Below, one piece after another: positions 5,495 through 12,794 of a stretch of 12,794 bases of DNA; within the stretch, counting starts at the first letter, position 1; each line of letters begins with the position of its first letter. The position numbers and the translations under genes were made by a program. The DNA is taken from positions 1-12,794 of the forward strand of contig DATEZA010000025.1 of assembly GCA_035255945.1 (NCBI GenBank). The letters run 5' to 3'. The DNA comes from JAJPHC01 sp035255945 (lineage in GTDB: Bacteria; Acidobacteriota; Thermoanaerobaculia; Gp7-AA8). The notes below the pieces were generated by a model. That model saw only the letters and a program-made list of their open reading frames with translations. It searched no databases and was not told where the DNA came from.

Positions 5495-6694
5495 CAGCTC
5501 CGCGCGCGCAACCATCGCCGGCGCCACCGGACCTTCGCCTGTCAACGCGTCGTCCGTATAAACCTCGGCATACGGCGGCACGTTGTCGCTCTGCACCGAC
5601 GCGAGCTTCAACGCAAACGGCGCGCCGTTGCTCCAGAGCGTGCCGTTCGCGCGCTCGCAAAGGTCGCTGCCGCAGAGGCCGTTCCACTGTTCGATCCGAT
5701 TCGCCTTCGCGACGAGCGCCGCATGCACCGCCGCAGCCTCGGCGTTGTTGCCCGCCATCCGCTGCAACTGTTCCATCGCAGCGGTTACGTCGGGACTCTT
5801 GCCGTCGCCTTTCTGCAGGTACTGCAACGCATGCAGCGAGTCGTGCCGGCGCATGTCGTCGAGCGCGCGCTCGATGTAGTAGCGATGCCATTGCGCGCGA
5901 TCGTTGACGTTGCTCGCGGCCTCGATCTCGCCGGCGCGCGCGGATTGTCCAAGGGCGAGCGCGAGACGGGCGCGCTGCGGGTCGTTCGCGCCGATCGTTT
6001 GCAGGCCGTCGAGCGGCTGCAGGTTGTGATCGAGCGCGAAATCGATCAACGCACTCGCGCGATTCGAATCGGCCGGGTGGTTGTTGTTGACCGGCCGGGT
6101 TTGCAGAGCGTTCAGGATGCCGAGCAGCAGGGGAGTGTCGGCCGTCGTCGCCGGAATCGGAACGAGTGCGATCAGATCCGCCGGCGTTGCGGTCGTGCGC
6201 GCCGCTTCGAATGCCAGGTAGCGCCGCTTGCGCAGTTGTTCGCGGAACGTGCGGTACTCGGCGAAGCGGCCGTTCGTGATAGCGAGCGATGTGAGCAGGC
6301 CCATCGACTGGACGGTGCCCGGATCCGCGCGGCGAAGCACCGTGAAGTCGCCGGTCAATTGAAAGAACGGCTCCGCGAGGCGTCCGAAATCGTCATGCAC
6401 CAGCGGAACCATCGCGGTCAAAACACGTTGCCGGTCCTCATTCGACAGCTCGGTCCAGTGAAAGAGACCGCTGCGCACGAACGGCGCGGCCGCGTTCGGA
6501 CGATTCGGATCGAGCCGCATGACCTGCTCCTGCGCGGCGTGCCAGCGCTCCAGTCGCGCCGGCGAATTCGAGTCGAGTGCGGACTCGACGATCTGCGCGA
6601 ATGCCGCTTCGTCGGACGGATTCGTCTTCGGCTGGGGAGCCGTGAAGAAGACGATCAACGCGGCGATCATCGCCGCTGCAAGCACATTACGCAT
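5411..6694 (-). CDS. Uncharacterised secreted or membrane-anchored helical-repeat protein
   Basis: I do not recognise this 427-residue protein. It has one N-terminal hydrophobic segment (residues 3-17, VLAAAMIAALIVFF) without a clear cleavage site, so it is either a signal anchor or a signal peptide. From about 30 to 330 it is Ala/Leu/Arg-rich and helical, with repeat-like pairs such as RARLALALGQSARAGEIEAA and LHALQYLQKGDGKSPDVTAAMEQLQRMAG, reminiscent of TPR arrays. The last 90 residues look beta-rich and start with a Cys pair (C341, C346 in GLCGSDLC) that could form a disulfide, consistent with a periplasmic location. The ATG at 6694 overlaps the TAA of the upstream glycosyltransferase by 8 nt and has AGAGGA upstream, so it is probably translationally coupled. 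Its 3' end overlaps the ligase gene antisense. A role as an assembly partner of the polysaccharide machinery is a guess from position. Confidence 0.85.
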   Translation of the reverse strand: MRNVLAAAMIAALIVFFTAPQPKTNPSDEAAFAQIVESALDSNSPARLERWHAAQEQVMRLDPNRPNAAAPFVRSGLFHWTELSNEDRQRVLTAMVPLVHDDFGRLAEPFFQLTGDFTVLRRADPGTVQSMGLLTSLAITNGRFAEYRTFREQLRKRRYLAFEAARTTATPADLIALVPIPATTADTPLLLGILNALQTRPVNNNHPADSNRASALIDFALDHNLQPLDGLQTIGANDPQRARLALALGQSARAGEIEAASNVNDRAQWHRYYIERALDDMRRHDSLHALQYLQKGDGKSPDVTAAMEQLQRMAGNNAEAAAVHAALVAKANRIEQWNGLCGSDLCERANGTLWSNGAPFALKLASVQSDNVPPYAEVYTDDALTGEGPVAPAMVARAELLRGIHRVEVRLANPVTRNAIRRRIRIE

Positions 6695-7880
6695 CGCGGA
6701 GAATCCTCTCCCATTGTGCCAGCGCGATCTCCGGCGCGAATCGCGATTCGTACAACGCGCGTGCACGCTGTCCCATCGCGATGCGCCGTTGCGGATCGCG
6801 TGCGAGCTCGCGGATCGCATTCGCCAGCGTCACGCTTTCGCCCGGCTCGATGACGTAGCCGAGGTCGTGCTCGAGGACGAGTCGCGCCAGCTCGCCGTCG
6901 GGCGCGCCGACGTAGAGCACCGGCCGCGCGACTGCCAGCACGCCGTAGAATTTGCTCGGCACGATCAGCCCTTCGAGCTTCGGATGCAGCGTGACGAGAT
7001 GCGCGTCGGCGGACGAGAGGCTTTCGCTCAATCGCTCACGCGATGCGTACGGCTCGAAGCGCACGTTCGGCAGGTTTTCCCTGCGGATCGCATCGAGCTT
7101 CGCGCCGCCGCCCCGGATGGAGAAGACGATGTCGCGATCATCGCGCAGCAATCGCATCGCGCCGGTCATCGTCGCGACGTCGTGCGCCCGTCCAAGGTTG
7201 CCCGAGTACCCGACGACAAACCCGTGTGGCGCCGCCGACCCGGCGGCGGTCCCGGCAATCCCGTGTGGCGCCGCCGACCCGGCGGCGATCCCGGTAACCC
7301 CGCCGGCGAGGTCGCCGGCGCCACACGGATGCAGCCCTGCATCGGCCCAGTTGTGCTGCACGATTGCATTCGGGACACGCGCTTTCATCTGCTCGCCGAT
7401 CACGACATTGAGCTTCGCGCGGCGCAGCGACCAGTCGCGCAGCGCATGCAGCCATCGCGGCGTGCGGACACCGAGCGCTTCAGCGACCTCGGGGAAGAGA
7501 TCCTGAATCCAATTGATGTACGGCTTGCGGCTCATCGCAGCAATCACCGAGGTGAGCGGAGGATCGGTCATCGCGACGATCAGCGAGCGCCGTTGCGAGA
7601 GGATCAGCAGCAGCGCGCTCAACGCGAACGTCGCGTAGTCGACTGCGCGTCCGAGGAGTGAGGAACGGCCGAAGTTCGTGGAGGCGGCGCGGATGATGCG
7701 CACACCGCGAACGGTCTCGCGTCGCGGCAGCTTTGCATCGGGCTCGTCGTACAACTGGCGGCTCGTGATCGCCGCGACGTCGAAGCCGCGCGAGGCGAGG
7801 TGAAACGCGAGGTCGGACACCATCTGACTTGTTGCAGAATGATCGGGATGGAAGTAGCGATTCACGAAGACGACGCGCAC
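6687..7880 (-). CDS. Glycosyltransferase family 4, WbuB/WcaI-like
   Basis: This cytoplasmic GT-B glycosyltransferase (397 residues) adds a sugar to the lipid-linked repeat unit; donor and acceptor are unknown. The N-terminal domain begins FVNRYFHPDHSATSQMVSDLA and contains IVAMTDPPLT (101-110) and WIQDLFPEVAEALG (124-137), typical of the WbuB group. The C-terminal domain begins FVVGYSGNLGRAHD (221-234) and has LEGLIVPSKFYG (302-313), the donor-binding region; as I recall for this subgroup, the second Glu of the EX7E motif is not present (Phe311). Residues 185-220, between the two domains, are an in-frame Gly/Ala-rich insertion encoded by a DNA repeat (7221-7328). The start is GTG at 7880, fixed by the conserved N-terminal strand. 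It has no clear ribosome-binding site and lies only two bases from the divergent carbamoyltransferase start. The gene overlaps the following one by 8 nt. Confidence 0.92.
   Translation of the reverse strand: MRVVFVNRYFHPDHSATSQMVSDLAFHLASRGFDVAAITSRQLYDEPDAKLPRRETVRGVRIIRAASTNFGRSSLLGRAVDYATFALSALLLILSQRRSLIVAMTDPPLTSVIAAMSRKPYINWIQDLFPEVAEALGVRTPRWLHALRDWSLRRAKLNVVIGEQMKARVPNAIVQHNWADAGLHPCGAGDLAGGVTGIAAGSAAPHGIAGTAAGSAAPHGFVVGYSGNLGRAHDVATMTGAMRLLRDDRDIVFSIRGGGAKLDAIRRENLPNVRFEPYASRERLSESLSSADAHLVTLHPKLEGLIVPSKFYGVLAVARPVLYVGAPDGELARLVLEHDLGYVIEPGESVTLANAIRELARDPQRRIAMGQRARALYESRFAPEIALAQWERILRDA
7221..7328. repeat. REP-like composite repeat inserted in a glycosyltransferase gene
   Basis: Two direct 39-nt units (7221-7259 and 7260-7298, 36 of 39 identical), each with an internal hairpin (first unit CGCCGCCG 7230-7237 with CGGCGGCG 7241-7248), are followed by a third, inverted element with a 9-bp hairpin (7301-7309 with 7312-7320). 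The whole is bounded by 13-bp inverted ends, CCGTGTGGCGCCG (7222-7234) and its complement (7316-7328). Because 39 is divisible by three and the total is 108 nt, the host frame stays open and gains 36 residues, including two copies of AAGSAAPHG. The design resembles REP/BIME clusters of paired palindromic units. Confidence 0.85.
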
Positions 7881-7882
7881 GC

Positions 7883-9625
7883 ATGATCATTCTAGGCATC
7901 AACGCCCATCACGCCGACGCCTCCGCGTGCATCGTCGTCGACGGCAAGCTCGTCGCCGCGGCCGAAGAAGAACGATTTCGCCGCATCAAACACTGGGCGG
8001 GATTCCCATCGGTCGCCATCGAGTACTGCCTGCGCGAAGCAGGCGTCGCGCTCAATGACGTCGACCACATCGCGGTCAATCGCGATCCGAAGGCGCGACT
8101 GCTGCAGCGCGCGAAATTCATCATCGCCAAGCGTCCATCGATCGGCGCGATCAAACGCCGGCTGGCGAATCGTTCAAAGATCAACAGTCTCGCGGACGAG
8201 CTCAGCGAGGCGTTCAAGATCACGTCGCTGAAGCCGAAGCTGCATCACGTCGAGCATCACCGCGCGCATGTCGCGTCGGCGTTTTTCGTCGCGCCGTTCG
8301 ACGACGCGGCGATTCTCTCCGTCGACGGTTTCGGCGATTTCGTCAGCTCGATGTGGGCCTCCGGCAACGGCAATGCGATCGACGTCATGGGCGAGATCGG
8401 ATTCCCGCACTCCCTCGGCATCTTCTACACCGCCATTACGCAATTTCTCGGATTTCCGCATTACGGCGATGAATACAAGGTGATGGGACTCGCCCCTTAC
8501 GGCAAACCGTCGCTGATGGACAAGATGCGGCAGATCGTGCTTGTGAAGGACGGCGGCTTCGCGCTCAATCTCGACTACTTCACGCATCACAGCGCCGGAC
8601 TTGACATGGTATGGCAGGGCGGCTCACCGGTAGTCGGCCCGGTTTATTCGAATGCACTGACGGATTTGCTCGGTCCTGCACGCGCGCCGCAGGATCCAAT
8701 TACCGATTATCACAAGAACCTCGCCGCATCGATGCAGGCGATGTTCGAGGAAGCGTTTTTCTCGCTGCTCGACGCATTGCACGAGAAGACCGGCAAATCC
8801 CGCCTCTGTGTCGCCGGCGGCTGCGGCTACAACAGCGTGGCCAACGGCTTGATCTTCGACCGCTCGCCATTTCGCGATGTCTACATCCAGGCCGCGGCAG
8901 GCGATGCCGGCGGCGCAATCGGTGCGGCGTACTGGGTATGGAACCAGGAATTGCACAAGCCCCGCTCATTCGTCATGGATCACGCGTACTGGGGTCCGCA
9001 ATACGACGACGCAGAAATCGATCATGCCGTCGCATTGCGTCATATCGATCTCGACGAAGCGGCGTGCCGCATCGAGCGCGTCCGCGATGAGTGCGACTTA
9101 TGCGCGCGCACGGCGCAGCACGTGGCAACGGGAAATGTCGTCGGCTGGTTTCAGGGACGGATGGAATGGGGCCCGCGTGCATTGGGCAACCGGTCCATTG
9201 TGTGCGATCCGCGCCGTGCCGACATGAAAGACATCCTCAATCACAAAATCAAACGCCGCGAATCGTTCCGCCCCTTTGCGCCGTCGATCCTGCGCGAGGC
9301 GGTCGGCGAATGGTTCGAGACCGATTACGACGTGCCCTTCATGCTGCAGGTCTACCAGATTCGCGAAGAAAAACGCGCGTTGATTCCGGCGGTGACGCAC
9401 GTTAACGGGTCGGGACGGCTGCAATCCGTCACCGAATCCCAGAACCCCCGCTATTACCACCTCATCGAAGCCGTGCGCGACCTCACCGGCATCCCGATCG
9501 TGCTCAATACCTCGTTCAATGAAAACGAGCCGGTGGTCAACACGCCCGGCGAAGCGCTCGATTGTTTCCTGCGCACGAAGATGGATCTGCTGGTCATGGG
9601 CGATCTGATGATCGAACGGGTTTGA
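7883..9625 (+). CDS. Carbamoyltransferase (NodU/CmcH family)
   Basis: This is an O-carbamoyltransferase of 580 residues, a normal full length. The family uses carbamoyl phosphate and ATP to form carbamoyl-adenylate and passes the carbamoyl group to a hydroxyl, often on a sugar. The N-terminal domain begins MIILGINAHHADASACIVVDG and carries HHVEHHRAHVASAF (121-134), LSVDGFGD (145-152) and GDEYKVMGLAPYG (195-207), the His-rich and ATP-binding signatures. The C-terminal domain contains VAGGCGYNSVANG, GRMEWGPRALGNRSI (about 424-438) and ESFRPFAPSIL. The ATG at 7883 matches the family N-terminus exactly; longer in-frame starts would run into the neighbouring gene's coding region. It is the only gene on its strand in this part of the locus, diverges from the WbuB-like gene and overlaps the end of the GT2 gene by 32 nt. 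The likely substrate is a sugar of the local polysaccharide (inference). Confidence 0.95.
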   Translation: MIILGINAHHADASACIVVDGKLVAAAEEERFRRIKHWAGFPSVAIEYCLREAGVALNDVDHIAVNRDPKARLLQRAKFIIAKRPSIGAIKRRLANRSKINSLADELSEAFKITSLKPKLHHVEHHRAHVASAFFVAPFDDAAILSVDGFGDFVSSMWASGNGNAIDVMGEIGFPHSLGIFYTAITQFLGFPHYGDEYKVMGLAPYGKPSLMDKMRQIVLVKDGGFALNLDYFTHHSAGLDMVWQGGSPVVGPVYSNALTDLLGPARAPQDPITDYHKNLAASMQAMFEEAFFSLLDALHEKTGKSRLCVAGGCGYNSVANGLIFDRSPFRDVYIQAAAGDAGGAIGAAYWVWNQELHKPRSFVMDHAYWGPQYDDAEIDHAVALRHIDLDEAACRIERVRDECDLCARTAQHVATGNVVGWFQGRMEWGPRALGNRSIVCDPRRADMKDILNHKIKRRESFRPFAPSILREAVGEWFETDYDVPFMLQVYQIREEKRALIPAVTHVNGSGRLQSVTESQNPRYYHLIEAVRDLTGIPIVLNTSFNENEPVVNTPGEALDCFLRTKMDLLVMGDLMIERV

Positions 9626-10367
9626 ACAGCTCCCACGACAAAATCAATTCGGCGATGAAGCGCTCCATCGCGTAATGGAGTCCAGCGCGGCCGTCGAGGA
9701 TCAATCCCTTCCCGAACAAGGTGTAAGGAAGGATCACGAGAGGCGCGATGACGCGCAGTTTGCGAATGCGCGATGACACGCCGAGGGTGCGCGGATCTGC
9801 GGTGCGGAGCTTCAATGCTTCCTGCCGCATGTACTTCCGCTGCCGGGCGATGAAATTCCGCAGGCTCTTGCGATCGTCGTGAATGACCGGTTCGCGGAGC
9901 GGCAGCACGCGGCCGGCGACGAGCACGCGATGAGCATGACCGTCTATGGCGAACGTCGTGCGATCGCGGCGCACGAGCACCGGGTGCGGCGGATAGAGCG
10001 TCGCACGCAGCGGACGTCCTCCGATCGCGTAACGGAATGTCGCTTCGTAGCCGCTGATGTCGTCCGCTGGATCGAGCTTCGACATCTCCTCGGTCAGCGC
10101 CTCAGGCACGAAGTAGTCCGCGTCGAGCGCAAGAAGCCACGGCGTATGCACGTGCTGCAGTGCAAACGTCCATTGCCGCGCGAGATCGTCGAACGGCCGC
10201 TCGAGCACGCGGACATTCGGGAACGTGCGCGCGATCTTCGTCGTGTCATCGGTGCTCAGGCTGTCGACGACGACGATGTCTTTCGCCCACGCAAGTTGCC
10301 CGAGCGTTCGCGCGATATTCGGCGCCTCGTCGCGGGTGAGGATCACCGGCGTGATGCGGTCGAGCAT
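9594..10367 (-). CDS. Glycosyltransferase family 2, WaaE/KdtX-like
   Basis: This cytoplasmic or membrane-associated GT-A glycosyltransferase has 257 residues. ITPVILTRDEAPNI (5-18) is the nucleotide-binding first strand, VVVDSLSTDDT (32-42) the second conserved block and LALDADY (79-85) the metal-binding DxD-type motif. The stretch RQWTFALQHVHTPWLLALDAD resembles the LPS core beta-1,4-glucosyltransferase (WaaE) group. A hydrophobic stretch near 220-230 (VIAPLVILPYTLFGKGLIL) may touch the membrane. The ATG at 10367 is chosen because it starts the family N-terminus and has AGGAGG seven nucleotides upstream; longer frames would extend into the preceding gene. It overlaps that GT4 gene by 25 nt and is last in the operon. 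Its end overlaps the carbamoyltransferase gene by 32 nt on the opposite strand. Sugar specificity is unknown. Confidence 0.92.
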   Translation of the reverse strand: MLDRITPVILTRDEAPNIARTLGQLAWAKDIVVVDSLSTDDTTKIARTFPNVRVLERPFDDLARQWTFALQHVHTPWLLALDADYFVPEALTEEMSKLDPADDISGYEATFRYAIGGRPLRATLYPPHPVLVRRDRTTFAIDGHAHRVLVAGRVLPLREPVIHDDRKSLRNFIARQRKYMRQEALKLRTADPRTLGVSSRIRKLRVIAPLVILPYTLFGKGLILDGRAGLHYAMERFIAELILSWELFKPVRSSDRP

Positions 10368-11440
10368 CGATACGCCTCCTCCATCTGTGCGGCGACTGCG
10401 TCCCACGTGAATCGCGATTCGACGAGTGCGCGACCGTTGCGGCCCATCGTCGCGTCGCGTCCGGCCAGAATCGCCGCGATCGCCGGCGCGAGATCGTCGC
10501 TGACGATCCCGGCATGCGCAGCTGCGACGTCATCGGCGAGTCCGACATTCGGCGAGACGACCACCGGCGTCTCCATCGCCAGCGCTTCAAGAATCACGTT
10601 GCCGAAATTCTCCGACAGCGACGGCAGCACGAGCACGCTCGCACGCGCCAGCAGGTTCCACTTCGCGTCGTCGTAGACCGGTCCGGCGAATTCGACGTTG
10701 TCTTTCGCGAGCGCTCGCAACTTCGGCGTGAGGCCTTCTTCGTCGTTGCCGGCGATGATCAGTCGCGCGTTCGGAACGTGCTCCATCGCGGCGATCAGGC
10801 GGTCGAGATTCTTCTTCCAGTTGATGCGGCCGAGGTAGAGGACGAGGTGTGGATCGCGTTGGACGACGGGGCACGGCGGAGCGTCGATGCCATTCGGGAT
10901 GACCACCGGATTCGGCAGCGGCAGGGCGATCTCGCGCGAATCCTCGAGCTCGCGCCGCGATGTGAAGTGGATTGCTGCCGCGTGCGCGAAATTGCGGCGC
11001 TCGACCAGGCGGATCCACGAGCGCTTCACCAGCGCGCTTTTGCGCGCGATCAGCTCGCGGACGAGCATGCCGCGCGGCGTGATGACGTATGGGACGTGCG
11101 CGCGTGTTGCGGCGCGAGCGGCGGCGGCAGTGGGCCAGAGGAAGACAGAATGGTTGTGGACGACATCGAATGCATCGATGCCGCGAAGCGCTTTGCGCAT
11201 CCCGCCCGAAACATAGAGGCGCGGAAAGGACGAGCGGAAGTAGCGGACGCGGACGCCGTCGAGCAGCACATCCTGTTCGATCGGCACATCCGATTCGCCG
11301 TCGCCGTCGACATTCGTGGTGAAGACCGTCACGTCGTGGCCGCGGCGCACCAGCGCGCGGCAGAGCCCATGCACCGCGACGATCGGACCTCCGTAGCGCC
11401 GCGCCGGCAGATACGTCGGGACTACGTGGAGAATCTTCAC
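10343..11440 (-). CDS. Glycosyltransferase family 4
   Basis: This GT-B fold glycosyltransferase of 365 residues adds one sugar to the repeat unit. The N-terminus MKILHVVPTYLPARRYGGP (GTG read as Met) with the GGP loop is typical of GT4 enzymes, as is VVHNHSVFLW (acceptor side). VIPNGIDAPP and LVLYLGRINWKKNLDRLI mark the hinge and start of the C-terminal domain, and SENFGNVILEALAMETPVV carries the EX7E pair (E277, E285) that binds the nucleotide sugar. The GTG at 11440 overlaps the TGA of the upstream polymerase-like gene in a GTGA arrangement, indicating translational coupling. Upstream in-frame sequence is only antiframe of that gene. Donor and linkage cannot be read from sequence. Confidence 0.93.
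   Translation of the reverse strand: MKILHVVPTYLPARRYGGPIVAVHGLCRALVRRGHDVTVFTTNVDGDGESDVPIEQDVLLDGVRVRYFRSSFPRLYVSGGMRKALRGIDAFDVVHNHSVFLWPTAAAARAATRAHVPYVITPRGMLVRELIARKSALVKRSWIRLVERRNFAHAAAIHFTSRRELEDSREIALPLPNPVVIPNGIDAPPCPVVQRDPHLVLYLGRINWKKNLDRLIAAMEHVPNARLIIAGNDEEGLTPKLRALAKDNVEFAGPVYDDAKWNLLARASVLVLPSLSENFGNVILEALAMETPVVVSPNVGLADDVAAAHAGIVSDDLAPAIAAILAGRDATMGRNGRALVESRFTWDAVAAQMEEAYRCSTASRR
10375..10380 (-). promoter_or_regulatory. Ribosome-binding site for the GT2 gene
   Basis: AGGAGG on the minus strand, seven nucleotides before the ATG at 10367, lies inside the 3' end of the preceding GT4 gene. It decides the start and is the strongest ribosome-binding site in the window. Confidence 0.75.
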
Positions 11441-12794
11441 GCCGTCACGGAGGAGAGCGGACGCAGCGACTGCTGCGGCTGTGCTGCGGCCGCCGCGAGA
11501 CGCTCGTCGAGCGTCACGGTTGCGAACAGACAGCCGACGAAGAAGCAGGCGAGGATGGTGACCACCGGATCGGAGTACGTCTGCGCGGATGCGAGGAAGC
11601 TGGCGATGTTCGCAACGATCAGCGCGAGCAGGGTGACGCGTCCGACCTGCGAGCTCCATGGCCGGTCGGCCAGGCCGGAGATGCGCAGGAACAATCGCAG
11701 CATCAGGAATGCGAGAAATGCCGCGGCCACGAGTCCCGGTACGCCGAGCTCGATCGCCAGTTTGCCCAGCCCGCCCTCCTGCCACGACACGCCCGCCTCG
11801 GTTCCCAGCACGTGCTGCACGCCCTGCGTTGCGACGCCCAGTCCCGCGCCCATGATGCCGGCCTGGCGAATCGTCTCGAACACCCCCCCTTCGAGGCGCC
11901 CTCCGAGCTCACCCGAAGTCGTCTTCGCGGCCTCGGCGTACACACTCGATTCCTGGTTCGACGAGATGTGGTGCACGACGAACGCGCCGACACCGAACGC
12001 GATCACGAACGCGCCGATCTCCGCCGGCTTGAGGCGTTTGATGTAGCGGAAAAGGAAGGCGAGCAGGAACGCCGCCACGTAGTAAATCGCCTTGCGCCGC
12101 CCGGAGATCATGCAGTTGTAGAACCCCCAGCCGGTGCCCGCCATCCAGACCCACGAGCGCGCGCTGATGCCGGCGCGGACCAGCATGCCGATGCAGATCG
12201 AGGTCAGCGTTGCCGCGTGCCACGCCATGATGTCGGGCGCGCGATAGAAGCCGGAGAGCATGCGAACCTGAATGCCCGGGAGGAAGCGGATGTAATCGCC
12301 GACCTGGTGCACCATGCCGAGCGTTACAGAAGGAACGCGGTAGTACTCGAGCACCGAGCCGATCAGCGCGATCGACGTGAGCACCGCGTAGAACTTGAAG
12401 AAGTGGTAGAGCCGGTTCTCGTTGTCCAGGTACATGTAGCCAAGGACGATTGCGGGGAGCGGGGCGAGGTAGACGAAGAGACTGAGGATGGGCGCCTGCC
12501 AGTGCTCGAAGCCGAACGTCATGATGCCGTTCACCGTGGCAAGGCTGAAGAAGAGCATCACGATTCCGAACGCGCCCCACACGGAGGGAAATCTGCGCGA
12601 GAAATCGCGAAGCGCGGCCTGCAGCTTTCGCTGCGCGCCGAAGACGAGCATCAGGTAGACGCCGACGATGGAGAAGGTGAGGAAAACCGGCTGGCCGGTG
12701 ACGAGCTTTCTGGCCGGATCCTGGATCACGCCGACGATGCACGCGAAGAGGAGGCCGCGCCGCCAATCGGTCAGCGCAACCGTCGCAGCGAGCG
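11437..12794 (-). CDS. O-antigen polymerase/ligase family membrane protein, second copy (5' end outside window)
   Basis: This polytopic inner-membrane protein has 451 visible residues. The frame is open to the right edge, and the residues encoded upstream of the internal GTG at 12729 (TDWRRGLLFACIVGVIQDPARK) continue a membrane-protein N-terminus, so the true start lies outside. About ten hydrophobic segments are visible. QDPARKLVTGQPVFL, RMLSGFYRAPDIMAWHAA and CMISGRRKAIYYVAAF are reminiscent of Wzy-like exopolysaccharide polymerases; the HAHDDYLE-type motif of the first copy is not evident. The large periplasmic loop is probably SSNQESSVYAEAAKTTSGELGGRLEGG and what follows. It leads an operon with the GT4 and GT2 genes, which suggests it is the repeat-unit polymerase. 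Assignment to the broad family is likely, but less secure than for the first copy. Confidence 0.82.
   Translation of the reverse strand, partial: LAATVALTDWRRGLLFACIVGVIQDPARKLVTGQPVFLTFSIVGVYLMLVFGAQRKLQAALRDFSRRFPSVWGAFGIVMLFFSLATVNGIMTFGFEHWQAPILSLFVYLAPLPAIVLGYMYLDNENRLYHFFKFYAVLTSIALIGSVLEYYRVPSVTLGMVHQVGDYIRFLPGIQVRMLSGFYRAPDIMAWHAATLTSICIGMLVRAGISARSWVWMAGTGWGFYNCMISGRRKAIYYVAAFLLAFLFRYIKRLKPAEIGAFVIAFGVGAFVVHHISSNQESSVYAEAAKTTSGELGGRLEGGVFETIRQAGIMGAGLGVATQGVQHVLGTEAGVSWQEGGLGKLAIELGVPGLVAAAFLAFLMLRLFLRISGLADRPWSSQVGRVTLLALIVANIASFLASAQTYSDPVVTILACFFVGCLFATVTLDERLAAAAAQPQQSLRPLSSVTA

Noticed and set aside
5723..6853. Plus-strand open frame of about 376 codons
   Set aside because: It is antisense to the helical-repeat protein and the glycosyltransferase; Arg-rich with no motif.
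7221..7298. CRISPR-like tandem repeat
   Set aside because: There are only two 39-nt units, directly adjacent with no spacers and an internal palindrome, inside a gene and without cas genes.
7829..7882. Longer start for the carbamoyltransferase
   Set aside because: The extra 18 residues (LQNDRDGSSDSRRRRAR) are not family-like and lie within the divergent glycosyltransferase coding region; MIILGINAHHADAS is the canonical N-terminus.
11441..11785. N-terminal extension of the GT4 gene
   Set aside because: The extra frame is the out-of-frame complement of the membrane protein gene. The GTG at 11440 begins the canonical GT4 strand and overlaps the upstream stop as GTGA.
10514..12046. Plus-strand open frame of about 510 codons
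   Set aside because: It crosses two real minus-strand genes with an operon-like GTGA junction and has no recognisable domain.

Overview
This window is a GC-rich stretch of a Gram-negative chromosome given over to making, assembling and exporting a surface polysaccharide (exopolysaccharide, capsule or O-antigen-like). An outer-membrane beta-barrel protein, an SLBB-type export protein and a Wzz/Wzc-type inner-membrane protein together imply a double-membraned cell. GC content, frequent GTG starts, and abundant REP-like inverted repeats around and inside genes would suit Acidobacteriota or a similar soil lineage, but there is no rRNA or marker gene, so the phylum is a weak guess.

Layout, left to right. 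Positions 1-3814 (all minus strand, transcribed right to left) hold an export module: beta-barrel protein (3814 to 2570), short Wza-like export protein (2362 to 1532), then a Wzz/Wzc-type chain-length protein (1471 to beyond the left edge). A short divergent region with two palindromes (3841-3872) separates it from a plus-strand Wzy_C-type O-antigen ligase/polymerase (about 3998-5494). The ligase gene converges on, and overlaps by 84 nt, a minus-strand pair: a WbuB-like GT4 glycosyltransferase (7880 to 6687) followed, with an 8-nt overlap, by an unrecognised secreted or anchored protein (6694 to 5411). Two base pairs from the GT4 start codon, on the other strand, begins a NodU/CmcH-type carbamoyltransferase (7883-9625). 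It converges on and overlaps the end of a second minus-strand operon: a second Wzy_C-like membrane protein (right edge to 11437), a GT4 glycosyltransferase (11440 to 10343, GTGA overlap) and a WaaE-like GT2 glycosyltransferase (10367 to 9594).

How they would work together (inference from families): the three glycosyltransferases build a lipid-linked repeat unit, the carbamoyltransferase decorates a sugar hydroxyl, one of the two Wzy_C-like proteins polymerises the chain (the other may be a second polymerase or a ligase), Wzz/Wzc controls chain length, and the Wza-like protein with the adjacent beta-barrel carries the chain through the periplasm and outer membrane. No initiating phosphoglycosyltransferase, flippase or nucleotide-sugar gene is visible; they would have to lie outside.

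No clearly new system is present. The points most worth a second look are the pairing of a Wza-like protein lacking its C-terminal outer-membrane helix with a separate beta-barrel gene, and palindromic repeats that have landed in or at the edge of conserved genes, notably a 36-residue in-frame repeat insertion in the WbuB-like glycosyltransferase. There are no RNA genes, CRISPR arrays, transposases or integrases. The only gene-free stretches are about 180-210 nt and are described below.
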